64,000 bases of DNA, taken from contig NZ_JAUYTS010000231.1 in NCBI RefSeq assembly GCF_030695085.1, forward strand, positions 1 through 64,000. Direction: 5' to 3'. The stretch comes from Falsiroseomonas sp. (lineage in GTDB: Bacteria; Pseudomonadota; Alphaproteobacteria; Acetobacterales; Acetobacteraceae). The translations under genes and the position numbers were made by a program. Numbering within the stretch: the first letter of the stretch is position 1; the number at the start of each line of letters is the position of its first letter. The notes beneath the pieces are model-generated. The model saw only the letters and a program-made list of their open reading frames with translations. It made no database searches and had not been told where the DNA came from. This document shows, piece by piece, positions 26,943 to 34,914 of this stretch.

Positions 26943-26971
26943 TTGACGGAAATCGGGGCCGCCCGTAAACC
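26943..26971 (+). promoter_or_regulatory. candidate promoter of tRNA-Leu
   Basis: TTGACG (26943-26948), 17-nt spacer, TAAACC (26966-26971). The predicted start is about 20 nt before the mature tRNA 5' end. The promoters for this tRNA and for the divergent NDUFA9-like gene fit back to back in the 154-nt gap. Confidence 0.55.
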
Positions 26972-26997
26972 CCGCCGCACGTCGGAAGACGCCCCTT

Positions 26998-27084
<87 letters not shown>

Positions 27085-27151
27085 CTCCCCTCGGGGTTAT
27101 TTGGGCGGGGTCACATCGGCGGTGGGTTCCACCCTTTTCACAAAGGCCGCC

Positions 27152-27775
27152 GTGATCCGACTGCATCGGCATGACCTGCCGGATGGCCTGAACTTCGGGT
27201 CCTCCGTCGCCATCGATACCGAAACCATGGGCCTCGACCCGCGGCGCGACCGGCTGTGCCTGGTGCAGCTCTCCGCTGGCGACGGCACCGCGCATTGCGT
27301 GCAGATCCTGCCCGAGCGGCTGGGTGGCCGCGGCGCGGATTGCCCCAACCTGAAGCGCCTGCTGACCGACCCTGCGGTGCTCAAGATCTTCCACTTCGCC
27401 CGCTTCGATGTCGCCGCGCTGTACAATGCGCTGGGCGTCGTGGTTGCCCCCGTGGTCTGCACCAAGATCGCCTCCAAGCTGGTCCGTACCTACACGGACC
27501 GCCACGGGCTGAAGGATCTGTGCCGCGACCTGCTCGGCGTCGACCTGTCCAAGCAGCAGCAATCCAGCGACTGGGGCCAGGCGGAGCTGACGCCGGAGCA
27601 GCTGACCTACGCGGCCTCCGACGTACTGCACCTGCATGCGCTCTGGGCCAGGCTGAAGGCGCTGCTGGAGCGGGAGGGGCGGCTGGACATTGCCGAGGCC
27701 TGCTACCACTTCCTGCCCATGCGAGGCCGTCTGGACCTGCTGGGATATGAGGACCCGGATATCTTCGCGCATTGA
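27152..27775 (+). CDS. rnd: ribonuclease D (3'-5' exoribonuclease)
   Basis: A short 207-residue RNase D holding only the DEDDy exonuclease domain, without the HRDC domains of E. coli Rnd, as is usual in alphaproteobacteria. The catalytic residues are D22 and E24 (AIDTETMGL), the Asp of HFARFDVAAL, and Y/D of TYAASDVLHL. It trims tRNA 3' ends. It lies directly downstream of tRNA-Leu. The GTG at 27152 is chosen because it gives the family N-terminus V-I-R-L-H-R-H-D-L-P and has an AAAGG upstream; the frame extends to 27101. Confidence 0.92.
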   Translation: MIRLHRHDLPDGLNFGSSVAIDTETMGLDPRRDRLCLVQLSAGDGTAHCVQILPERLGGRGADCPNLKRLLTDPAVLKIFHFARFDVAALYNALGVVVAPVVCTKIASKLVRTYTDRHGLKDLCRDLLGVDLSKQQQSSDWGQAELTPEQLTYAASDVLHLHALWARLKALLEREGRLDIAEACYHFLPMRGRLDLLGYEDPDIFAH

Positions 27776-27844
27776 TCCGGTCCGGGCACGCGCTGCGGAA
27801 GAATTGACCGGCGCGTAAATCCTTCGCGGCCGAACCGGGTCGTC

Positions 27845-27860
27845 TTGGCACGTTTCTTGT
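27845..27860 (+). promoter_or_regulatory. sigma-54-like promoter site ahead of lptCAB-rpoN
   Basis: TTGGCACG-TTTC-TTGT closely follows the sigma-54 consensus TGGCACG-N4-TTGC, differing at the final -12 base (T for C). It lies about 155 nt before the lptC ATG, in the operon that encodes RpoN itself. Autoregulation is inferred only. Confidence 0.4.
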
Positions 27861-27890
27861 CCGCTGGGCGCGGCGTGCCTGTTCTTCGCG

Positions 27891-27919
27891 TTGACCCTCC
27901 GCCCGGCGAGGCCCATAAA
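27891..27919 (+). promoter_or_regulatory. candidate sigma-70 promoter of lptC-lptA-lptB-rpoN-hpf
   Basis: TTGACC (27891-27896), 17-nt spacer, CATAAA (27914-27919). The predicted transcription start is near 27926. This makes the longer lptC frame opening at 27845 untenable. Confidence 0.6.
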
Positions 27920-28000
27920 AACCAGGTGAGATTGCCGCCGCCCATTTCCGCCCGGCCCAACGCCCCCCCCGGCGCTGCCGCCCGCGCACCCAACCGTCGC

Positions 28001-28627
28001 ATGCTGGCGCCCTCACGGGAACGCCGGGCGCCGAGCGTCGGACAATTGGCGCGGCGGCGCATTCTGGTCAGCATCGCCAAGCGGTTGTTGCCGCTGGCAG
28101 CCGTCGCGCTGCTCGCCACCGTGGCGTTGTGGCCGGAGCTGGACAGTGCGGCGGATCGCGGTCGCGTTGCCTTCCGCCGGGTGGTGCAGACGGCGCCGGA
28201 TGCGCTGCGGATCGTCGACCCGCGTTATCAGGGCGTGGATGAGCAGAACCGGCCCTATACGGTCACGGCCAGCCTGGCGACCCAGGGCGGTAATGAGGAT
28301 GTGGTGGTGCTGAACGAACCGCGCGCCGACCTGCTACTGGGCGACAGCGCCTGGGTCTACCTTGAATCCGAGCGGGGCCGCTTCAACCGTCCGACCAACC
28401 GGCTGGACCTCGCGGGCAAGGTCACGGTGCACCACGATGACGGCACCCAGTTCGTGACGGAACGCGCGGCCATCGACCTCAGCGCCGGCGCCGCCACGGG
28501 GGATGACCCGGTGGCCGCGCAGGGCCCCTTCGGCAATCTGACGGCGGAAGGCTTCCGGCTGTTCGATCGCGGCCAGGTGGTGGTCTTCACCGGCCGCGCC
28601 CGCGCGGTTCTGGAAGGTGGACAATGA
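28001..28627 (+). CDS. lptC: LPS export protein LptC
   Basis: Bitopic inner-membrane protein that receives LPS from LptB2FG and hands it to LptA. The 208-residue form has an Arg-rich N-terminus, one transmembrane helix (R-L-L-P-L-A-A-V-A-L-L-A-T-V-A-L) and a periplasmic beta-jellyroll domain. The start is uncertain: ATG 28001 lacks a clear ribosome binding site, and a GTG at 27926 coincides with the predicted transcription start (possible leaderless start). The open frame reaches 27845. The stop overlaps lptA by 4 nt. Confidence 0.88.
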   Translation: MLAPSRERRAPSVGQLARRRILVSIAKRLLPLAAVALLATVALWPELDSAADRGRVAFRRVVQTAPDALRIVDPRYQGVDEQNRPYTVTASLATQGGNEDVVVLNEPRADLLLGDSAWVYLESERGRFNRPTNRLDLAGKVTVHHDDGTQFVTERAAIDLSAGAATGDDPVAAQGPFGNLTAEGFRLFDRGQVVVFTGRARAVLEGGQ

Positions 28628-29628
28628 CCCGCACCAGGACCCGCGCCGGCCTACTCGTCGCCGCGCTGCTGCTGGCGGTTCCCGCCCCCCAGGCGGTGCG
28701 GGCGCAGAACCTGGACCTGAACCAGGGCGGGCCGGTGGAGATCACCGCCAATGACGGCATCGAATGGCGCCAGCAGGAACAGGTGGTCATTGCCCGCGGC
28801 CAGGCGCGCGCGGTGCGCGATGGCGTCACGGTGGATGCGGACCGGCTGATCGCCCGCTACCGCCCGCGGGGCGGCGCGGCGGCCACGCCGCAGCCCGGCG
28901 ACAGCCCGCTCTCGGGCGGCGAGATCTGGCGGCTGGAGGCGGAGGGCCGGGTCCGCGTCACCTCCGCCACCGAACGCGCCGAGGGTGAACGCGCGGTCTA
29001 TGACATGGACCAGGCGGTGATGGTGTTGTCTGGCCGCGGCCTGTCGCTGACCACGCCGGACCAGACCATCACGGCGCGTGACAGCCTGGAATACTGGCCG
29101 CAGCGCCGCATGGCGGTGGCGCGCGGCGCCGCGGTGGTGGTCAGTTCGGATGGCCGGCGCATCGCCGCAGATACGCTGGTGGCCTATTTCCTCGATGCGC
29201 CGGCGGAAGGCGCGCCTGTCCCGACGCCGGCGCCGGCGCGACCCGCCGCGCCGCCCGTGGCCGGCCTGCCGGCAGTGGGTGAAAGCAGCCGGATCGAACG
29301 CGTCGAGGCCTATGGGAATGTCGAAATCCGCTCCGCCGAGGAAGTCGTGCGCGGCGAGCGCGGCATGTATAGCCCGCAGACCGGTCTCGCACGGCTGGTC
29401 GGCGGTGTCCGGATCACCCGTGGGGAGAACCAGTTGAACGGCCAGGAAGCGATCGTGAACCTGCGAACCGGCGTGTCCCGGCTGATCTCCGCCCCCGGCA
29501 CGCGCGTGCAGGGGTTGGTGATGCCCGGGCAGCAGCAGCCGGGCGAGGCCACGGTGCCCCCGGCCCAGCGCCCGGCGCCCCGCACCCCGGCCCCGCCCCC
29601 CGCCCGCCGCCCGAGTGCGTCCCCATGA
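28624..29628 (+). CDS. lptA: LPS transport periplasmic protein LptA, enlarged
   Basis: Periplasmic bridge protein of LPS transport. A Sec signal peptide (residues 1-28, cleavage after V-R-A) is followed by OstA/LptA-type beta-jellyroll sequence (about 36-190) with D-G-V-T-V-D-A-D and D-S-L-E-Y patterns, and a second similar segment (about 220-300) with G-N-V-E-I-R-S. A Pro/Ala-rich linker separates them and a Pro/Arg-rich tail ends the protein. At 334 residues it is well above the usual 170-220. It overlaps lptC and lptB by 4 nt each. Confidence 0.9.
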   Translation: MTRTRTRAGLLVAALLLAVPAPQAVRAQNLDLNQGGPVEITANDGIEWRQQEQVVIARGQARAVRDGVTVDADRLIARYRPRGGAAATPQPGDSPLSGGEIWRLEAEGRVRVTSATERAEGERAVYDMDQAVMVLSGRGLSLTTPDQTITARDSLEYWPQRRMAVARGAAVVVSSDGRRIAADTLVAYFLDAPAEGAPVPTPAPARPAAPPVAGLPAVGESSRIERVEAYGNVEIRSAEEVVRGERGMYSPQTGLARLVGGVRITRGENQLNGQEAIVNLRTGVSRLISAPGTRVQGLVMPGQQQPGEATVPPAQRPAPRTPAPPPARRPSASP

Positions 29629-30401
29629 GCGAACGGACGGGCGACGCACGTCAGCCGCCGATACGCCTCGCCGCCCAGAATACCGGGCTGGTCGCGACCG
29701 GGCTTGGCAAGCGATACAAGAAGCGGCCAGTGGTGCGGAACGTCTCGCTGACCTTGCGGCGGGGGGAAGCGGTGGGCCTGCTCGGCCCGAACGGCGCCGG
29801 CAAGACCACCACCTTCTACATGATCACCGGCCTGGTGCAGCCCGATGAGGGCACCGTGACCATGGACGGCCATGACGTCACCTTCCTGCCGATGTATCGC
29901 CGCGCCCGCCTGGGCCTTGGCTACCTGCCGCAGGAGGCCTCGATCTTCCGTGGCCTGTCGGTGGAGGACAATATCCGCGCGGCGCTGGAGGTGGTGGAGC
30001 CGGTGCGCGACCGGCGCGAACAAATGCTGGACAGCCTGCTGGCCGAATTCGGCATCGCCCATCTCCGCCGTGCCCCCGCCCTGGCGCTGTCGGGCGGCGA
30101 ACGCCGGCGCTGCGAGATTGCCCGCGCGCTGGCCACCCAGCCCAGCTACATCCTGCTGGATGAACCGCTGGCCGGTATCGACCCCATCGCAGTGGGGGAA
30201 ATCCGCGACCTGGTGAAGCACCTGAAGGATCGCGGCCTCGGCGTGCTGATTACCGACCACAATGTGCGTGAGACGCTGGAGATCATCGACCGCGCCTACA
30301 TCCTGCACGACGGCCAGGTGCTGATGGAGGGCAACCCGCGCGACATCGTCGCGCATGAGGGTGTGCGGCGTGTCTATCTCGGCGAAAGGTTTTCGCTCTA
30401 G
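29625..30401 (+). CDS. lptB: LPS export ABC transporter ATP-binding protein LptB
   Basis: The cytoplasmic ATPase of the LptB2FG extractor. Walker A GPNGAGKTTT is at 54-63, signature LSGGERRR mid-protein, Walker B YILLDEPLAGID, and the switch histidine lies in ITDHNVRET. The 258 residues match the family, with a roughly 20-residue N-terminal extension. It overlaps the lptA stop by 4 nt. lptF/lptG are not in this window, as is usual in alphaproteobacteria. Confidence 0.97.
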   Translation: MSERTGDARQPPIRLAAQNTGLVATGLGKRYKKRPVVRNVSLTLRRGEAVGLLGPNGAGKTTTFYMITGLVQPDEGTVTMDGHDVTFLPMYRRARLGLGYLPQEASIFRGLSVEDNIRAALEVVEPVRDRREQMLDSLLAEFGIAHLRRAPALALSGGERRRCEIARALATQPSYILLDEPLAGIDPIAVGEIRDLVKHLKDRGLGVLITDHNVRETLEIIDRAYILHDGQVLMEGNPRDIVAHEGVRRVYLGERFSL

Positions 30402-30451
30402 GCTCGCGGAATGATCAGCGCCGCGCATCGCCGGGTTGGGGGCTGAAGGCC

Positions 30452-31942
30452 GTGGCGCTCGGACCACGCCTGGACCTGCGGCAATCGCAATCCCTGGTGA
30501 TGACGCCGCAGCTGCGGCAGGCCATCAAGCTGCTGCAATCCAGCAATGTGGAAGTCACCGCCTTCGTCGAGGAGGAGCTGGAGCGCAACCCGCTGCTGGA
30601 GAGGGACGATCGCGCCGAACCCGCGACGCGCGCCGATGAACGCGCGCCGGAGGCCCCTGCCCCGGAACCCGCCGACACCCACGCCGCCGCCACCTCCGGC
30701 GAGATGCCGGCCGACGGCGCGGCACCGCTCGATGCCGATTACGGCAATGTCTATGACAGCGACGGGCCGGGCGGCGGCTTCGCCGAATCCGGCGGCCGCG
30801 GCGGCCGGGCGGATTTCGATGACAGCCTGTCGGACATTGAGGACCTGCCCGATGGCCGCAAATCGCTGCGCGAGCATCTGGGCGAACAGGTCCGCCTGAC
30901 CTTCGGCGATGCGCGCGACAGGCTGATCGCGGCGCAGATGCTGGCGCTGGTCGACCCGGCCGGGCGGATGACCATCACCGACTGCCAGATCGCCCGCGCC
31001 ATGGGCTGCCCGGAGGCGCAGGTGACAGCTGTGCGGGCACGGCTGCAGCGTCTCGACCCGGTCGGCATGTTCTGCCGCGACCTGCGCGAATGCCTGGCGG
31101 TGCAGCTGGCGGAACTCAACCGGCTGGACCCCTGCATGGAGCGTCTGCTGGATAATCTGGAGATGCTGGCGCGGCGCGACCTGCGTGGCCTGATGCGGGT
31201 CTGCGAATGCGATTCCGAAGACCTGGCCGACATGATCGCGGAGCTGAAGCGGCTGGACCCGAAGCCGGGTGCCAGCTTCGATGCGCCACCCGCGATGGCG
31301 GTGGTGCCGGATGTGCTGATGAAGCGCCTGCCGGATGATGGCTGGGCGGTGGAGCTGAACCCCGAGACCCTGCCCCGCGTGCTGATCAATCGCGGCTTCC
31401 ACGCCCGCGCGGTGGTCGGTGCCAAATCCCGCGACGACAAGGCCTTCATCGCGGACCGGCTGCAATCCGCCACCTGGCTGGTGAAGTCGCTGGAACAGCG
31501 CGCCAACACCATCCTCAAGGTCGCGGCCGAGATCGTGCGCCGGCAGGATGGTTTCTTCCGCCATGGCGTGGCGCATCTGCGGCCGCTGATCCTGCGCGAC
31601 GTTGCCGAATATGTCGCCATGCATGAAAGCACCGTCAGCCGCGTGACCGCGAATAAATACATCGCCACGCCGCGCGGGACCTTCGAGCTTAAGTATTTCT
31701 TCACCACTGCCATCGCGGGAACACTTGGTGGCGAAAGTCACTCCGCCGAAGCGGTGCGATTCCGCATCCGGGAGATGATCAGCGCCGAGAGCAGCGAGGA
31801 TGTTCTCTCCGACGATGCGATCGTCGAGCGTTTGCGCAAGGAGGGAGTGGACATCGCCCGCCGAACAGTGGCCAAATACCGCGAGGCGTTGCGCATCCCA
31901 TCATCAGTGCAACGCAAGCGGGAGAAGGCCGTCCCGGCCTGA
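30452..31942 (+). CDS. rpoN: RNA polymerase sigma-54 factor
   Basis: An alternative sigma factor that needs AAA+ enhancer-binding activators. Region I is the Gln/Leu-rich N-terminus (LRQSQSLVMTPQLRQAIKLL), region II is an acidic, Ala/Pro-rich linker (about 45-125), then the core-binding domain. The DNA-binding domain ends with the RpoN box in A-R-R-T-V-A-K-Y-R-E. Length 496. It starts with GTG after GAAGG, 50 nt downstream of lptB, so it probably shares the lpt promoter. Confidence 0.98.
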   Translation: MALGPRLDLRQSQSLVMTPQLRQAIKLLQSSNVEVTAFVEEELERNPLLERDDRAEPATRADERAPEAPAPEPADTHAAATSGEMPADGAAPLDADYGNVYDSDGPGGGFAESGGRGGRADFDDSLSDIEDLPDGRKSLREHLGEQVRLTFGDARDRLIAAQMLALVDPAGRMTITDCQIARAMGCPEAQVTAVRARLQRLDPVGMFCRDLRECLAVQLAELNRLDPCMERLLDNLEMLARRDLRGLMRVCECDSEDLADMIAELKRLDPKPGASFDAPPAMAVVPDVLMKRLPDDGWAVELNPETLPRVLINRGFHARAVVGAKSRDDKAFIADRLQSATWLVKSLEQRANTILKVAAEIVRRQDGFFRHGVAHLRPLILRDVAEYVAMHESTVSRVTANKYIATPRGTFELKYFFTTAIAGTLGGESHSAEAVRFRIREMISAESSEDVLSDDAIVERLRKEGVDIARRTVAKYREALRIPSSVQRKREKAVPA

Positions 31943-32042
31943 TCCGCGGCCGGGTCTCATGCCGCATCCGCGGCGGGGTCACATCGCCGCCTATCCTTCC
32001 GGGCGCGGCCTTCCCCATAGCGGAGGAAGGAGCGAAGCTCGC

Positions 32043-32642
32043 ATGCATATCACCGTCGCAGGCAAGCAGGTCGAAACCGGAGAAGCGTTGAAGACGCATG
32101 TGCGGGATGGCCTTACAACCATATCCCGCAAGTATTTCGACCACGCCGTGGAAGCAAACGTGACCTTCAGCCGGGACGCGAAGGGCCACGCCTTCCTGTG
32201 CGACATCAACCTGAAGGCCGGCCGCAACCTGTTCCTCCGAGGCGAGGGTGAGGGCGCGGATGCGCATCGCGCCTTCACCGTGGCGGCCGAACACGTCGCC
32301 AAGCGCCTGCGCCGCTACCGCCGCCGCATGAACGACCACGCCCGCAGCCTGGCCAGTGAACGCGAGCCGGAGGTGGCCGAGCTCGCGCGCCAGGTTGTGC
32401 TGCGACAGGAGGAGGATGAGGAGACGCCCGACCCCGCGCTGGAGGAAGCCGGCGACAACCCCGCCGTGGTGGCGGAGACACCGGCCGAGATCCATCGCCT
32501 GACGGTGGGTGAGGCCGTGATGCGGATGGATCTGGCGCATGTGCCGGTGCTGATGTTCCGCAACCGGGCGACCAATGGGCTGAACGTGGTCTATCGCCGC
32601 GGCGACGGGAATATCGGCTGGATCGACCCCAAGACGGCCTGA
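32043..32642 (+). CDS. hpf: ribosome hibernation promoting factor, long form
   Basis: Binds the ribosome decoding centre and dimerises 70S into inactive 100S particles in stationary phase. The N-terminal S30AE domain (residues 1-105) starts MHITVAGKQVETGEAL. A charged linker leads to the C-terminal dimerisation domain (about 145-199) with VMRMDLAHVPVLMFRN. The 199-residue length marks the long form. GAAGGAG lies 10 nt upstream. Placement after rpoN is conserved across proteobacteria. Confidence 0.95.
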   Translation: MHITVAGKQVETGEALKTHVRDGLTTISRKYFDHAVEANVTFSRDAKGHAFLCDINLKAGRNLFLRGEGEGADAHRAFTVAAEHVAKRLRRYRRRMNDHARSLASEREPEVAELARQVVLRQEEDEETPDPALEEAGDNPAVVAETPAEIHRLTVGEAVMRMDLAHVPVLMFRNRATNGLNVVYRRGDGNIGWIDPKTA

Positions 32643-32646
32643 GCGC

Positions 32647-33321
32647 CTACCCCGCCGCCACCTCGGCCACCAGCGCCTCACGCGCCTGCCGGGTGGCGGC
32701 GGTCTTCGTCCGGACCGCGGCCAGGATTTCGGGCGGCGCGGTTTCGGGGCTACCGGCATCGAAGGGCGGGGCGGGCGCGTATTCCAGGCCGAGCTGAATT
32801 GACTGCGCCACCGCCGGCCCGGCAATTTCCGCCACCAGCGCCAGGGCGAAGTCGATGCCCGCGGTGACGCCACCGCCGGTGAACAGATTGCCATCCTGCA
32901 CCACCCGCGCCTGCACCGGAATCGCGCCGAGCGGGGCCAGCAGGTGGTGGGCGTTCCAATGGGTGGTGGCGCGCCTGCCGCGCAGCAGCCCGGCCGCACC
33001 AAGCACCAGCGCGCCGGTGCAGACGGAGGTGACGTAGCGCGCACCCGGCGCCTGGTGCCGCAGGAAATCCAGCACCACGGCATCCCGCAGCAGCGCATTC
33101 ACCCCGCCGCCGCCGGGCACGCACAGAATATCGAGCTGCGGGCAGGCGGCGAAATCCGTGGTCGCCATCATGGTCAGGCCGGTCGAGGCGCGCACCGGCC
33201 CCACCTGCGCCGCCACCAGATGCATCCGCGCGCCCGGCAGCCCGGCCAGAACCTCGTAGGGCCCGGTGAGATCCAGTTGCTGGACATCCGGGAACAGCAG
33301 AAGGCCGATTTCAAGGGTCAT
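32647..33321 (-). CDS. DJ-1/PfpI family protein, isonitrile hydratase-like
   Basis: A 224-residue class I glutamine-amidotransferase-like protein. The nucleophilic cysteine lies in T-S-V-C-T-G-A-L-V-L-G, followed by the R-R-A-T-T-H-W segment with the partner histidine. This combination is typical of InhA-type cyclohexyl-isocyanide hydratases and of AraC-fused DJ-1 domains. Hydration of an isonitrile or removal of glyoxal adducts is possible. It has its own ribosome binding site (AGGAGA) flush with a hairpin, downstream of the Hsp20/DUF1150 pair. Confidence 0.82.
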   Translation of the reverse strand: MTLEIGLLLFPDVQQLDLTGPYEVLAGLPGARMHLVAAQVGPVRASTGLTMMATTDFAACPQLDILCVPGGGGVNALLRDAVVLDFLRHQAPGARYVTSVCTGALVLGAAGLLRGRRATTHWNAHHLLAPLGAIPVQARVVQDGNLFTGGGVTAGIDFALALVAEIAGPAVAQSIQLGLEYAPAPPFDAGSPETAPPEILAAVRTKTAATRQAREALVAEVAAG

Positions 33322-33329
33322 GGGTCTCT

Positions 33330-33352
33330 CCTGCCCGGTTTGTCCGGGCAGG
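33330..33352 (-). promoter_or_regulatory. hairpin abutting the DJ-1 gene ribosome binding site
   Basis: A perfect 9-bp stem (33330-33338 with 33344-33352, 5-nt loop) whose 3' arm on the minus strand ends in AGG, the first bases of the AGGAGA ribosome binding site before the ATG at 33321. It could modulate translation or be part of a terminator. Confidence 0.45.
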
Positions 33353-33369
33353 CTAGACGCTCGGACGAA

Positions 33370-33385
33370 GCGGGGAAAACCCCGC
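33370..33385 (-). terminator. terminator-like hairpin after the DUF1150 gene
   Basis: GCGGGG and CCCCGC arms around AAAA, starting 6 nt past the DUF1150 stop on the minus strand. The stem is short and there is no long T-run. Confidence 0.45.
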
Positions 33386-33390
33386 CCGGA

Positions 33391-33645
33391 TCAATGAACC
33401 AGCATGGGTTCCATGTCGTGCTGGCGAATCGCCGCGGCGGCCAGGTCGGCATTCGGCGCCGCGCCGATCGGCGTGCCGTCGGCCGCATGGATCGCAAAGG
33501 CCAGCGCGCCATTCATCACCACCGGGCGCAGATAGGCCACCGCATCGGCGCCAAGGCGCGCGAAATCGAGGTTCGACAGGCTGCGAAGCGCCATCGGGGT
33601 CAGGTTCACGCGGCCCTCTGCGGCGCCGCCATCGAAGTCGGACAT
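33391..33645 (-). CDS. DUF1150 family protein
   Basis: A small 84-residue cytosolic protein with the sequence A-Y-L-R-P-V-V-M-N-G-A-L-A-F-A-I-H-A-A-D-G-T-P, typical of DUF1150, a family confined to alphaproteobacteria and habitually found next to hsp20 genes. Function unknown; the position suggests co-expression with the small heat-shock protein upstream. GAAGGAG-type binding site before the ATG. Confidence 0.88.
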   Translation of the reverse strand: MSDFDGGAAEGRVNLTPMALRSLSNLDFARLGADAVAYLRPVVMNGALAFAIHAADGTPIGAAPNADLAAAAIRQHDMEPMLVH

Positions 33646-33704
33646 GGTGGTCTCCTTCCGGCGCGGCCGTTCCTGGCCCGCGCCAATACAACGCACGACG
33701 AGCC

Positions 33705-34217
33705 TCAGCTTTCCTTGGCCCGGTTGTCGACAAGCTTCTCACCCGGCAGCTTCTCGCAGGGCTGGCCACCGGCCACCTGCCCCACAACGGGGCGCTGCGG
33801 GCCATTGCCGCGGGTGGCGATCTGGATGGTCTTCACCCGCACCTCGGGCAGCGGCCGTTGCAGGTCGACATGCAGCAGGCCGTTATCGAGCCAGGCGCCT
33901 TCCACCTCGATTCCCTCGGCCAGCACGAAGGCGCGCTGGAATTGCCGCGCGGCGATGCCGCGGTGCAGGAAGATCCGGCCCTCGCTATCGTCCCGCTGCC
34001 GGCCACGGATGACCAGCTGGTTGTCCTCCTGCGTGATCTGCAGGTCATCCATCGAGAATCCGGCGACCGCCAGCGTGATGCGAAGCCGCGTTTCCGCCGT
34101 CTGCTCGATATTGTAGGGGGGGTAGCCATCGGCGCTTTTCTGCACCCGGTCGAGCATCTGCTCCAGATGATCGAAGCCGAGAAACAGCGGCGAGCCGAAT
34201 AGCGATGATCGTGACAT
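33705..34217 (-). CDS. Hsp20/alpha-crystallin small heat-shock protein
   Basis: An ATP-independent holdase of 170 residues. The alpha-crystallin domain runs about 35-130, with Y-P-P-Y-N-I-E at its start, G-R-I-F-L-H-R-G-I-A-A-R-Q-F in the middle and an A-W-L-D-N-G-L-L-H-V-D-L motif. A C-terminal basic tail follows. The start at 34217 (MSRSSLFGSPLF) is the family N-terminus, although the frame is open to 34637. The leader contains a ROSE-like thermometer candidate. Confidence 0.95.
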   Translation of the reverse strand: MSRSSLFGSPLFLGFDHLEQMLDRVQKSADGYPPYNIEQTAETRLRITLAVAGFSMDDLQITQEDNQLVIRGRQRDDSEGRIFLHRGIAARQFQRAFVLAEGIEVEGAWLDNGLLHVDLQRPLPEVRVKTIQIATRGNGPQRPVVGQVAGGQPCEKLPGEKLVDNRAKES

Positions 34218-34281
34218 ATCTTCCGGTGCCTCCTCGCTCAGGAGCGAAGCCTTGGTTCCGCGGGGCCACAAGGCACCCCGC
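34218..34281 (-). promoter_or_regulatory. candidate ROSE-like RNA thermometer in the hsp20 leader
   Basis: On the minus strand the last 64 nt before the hsp20 ATG fold into hairpins. The 3' one contains TCGCTCCT, matching the ROSE U(U/C)GCU element, opposite the AGGAGG ribosome binding site (34229-34234). A 7-bp stem with one G-T wobble and a CCTG loop partly buries that site. Further helices are 34249-34254 with 34269-34274 and 34260-34265 with 34276-34281. ROSE elements are well known in alphaproteobacterial hsp20 leaders. Confidence 0.6.
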
Positions 34282-34386
34282 CTCGAGCAATTTTGGCGCC
34301 AAGGCCTGCCGTTGCAAGGGGGGCAAGGCGGGGCTACCTCTCCGCGTCCCCCCCGAGAGTGCCCGCGATGCGGGCGAGTGACCGAA

Positions 34387-34914
34387 ATGACCTCCGCGAC
34401 CGATCTTCTCCCCATCCTCAATGTCCCGGACCCGCGGCTGCGCGCCAAGGCGAAGCCGGTTGCGGCCGGGGATGCGCGTATCGCCGACCTCTCCGCCCGC
34501 ATGCTGGCCACCATGTACAAGGCGCCCGGCATCGGCCTGGCCGCGCCGCAGGTGGGCGAATTGCTGCGCCTGGTGGTGCTCGACCTGCATGAGAACGACA
34601 TTCCTGCCCCGATGGTGCTGGTGAACCCCGAGATCATCGCCGAAAGCGCGGAGACGGCGGTGCGGGAGGAGGGCTGCCTTTCCCTGCCCGGCCAATATGC
34701 GGATGTGACACGCCCGGCCCGGGTGAAGGTGCGCTACCAGGACCTGACCGGCGCGAAGAAGGAGATCGAGGGCGATGGCCTGCTCTCCGCCTGCCTACAG
34801 CATGAGATCGACCATCTGGATGGCGTGCTGTTCGTGGACCACATCTCCGCCCTGAAGCGGAACATGCTGCTGCGGAAGCTGGCCAAGGAATTGAAGCTGA
34901 AGGCGCAGGAGTGA
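34387..34914 (+). CDS. def: peptide deformylase
   Basis: A metalloenzyme that removes the N-formyl group from nascent chains. All three motifs are visible in the 175 residues: [19 protein letters not shown] (metal Cys) and [10 protein letters not shown] (two metal His and the catalytic Glu). Start at ATG 34387; a GTG three codons upstream is possible because no strong binding site marks either. It overlaps fmt by GTGA. Confidence 0.97.
   Translation: MTSATDLLPILNVPDPRLRAKAKPVAAGDARIADLSARMLATMYKAPGIGLAAPQVGELLRLVVLDLHENDIPAPMVLVNPEIIAESAETAVREEGCLSLPGQYADVTRPARVKVRYQDLTGAKKEIEGDGLLSACLQHEIDHLDGVLFVDHISALKRNMLLRKLAKELKLKAQE

Noticed and set aside
27845-28000. N-terminal extension of lptC to a TTG at 27845
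   Set aside because: The extra 52 residues are low-complexity, and both a sigma-54-like site and a good sigma-70 promoter fall inside them.
34252-34386. Longer def protein starting at 34252
   Set aside because: The extra 45 residues lie in the hsp20 leader region, lack similarity to deformylases and have a composition unlike the rest of the protein.
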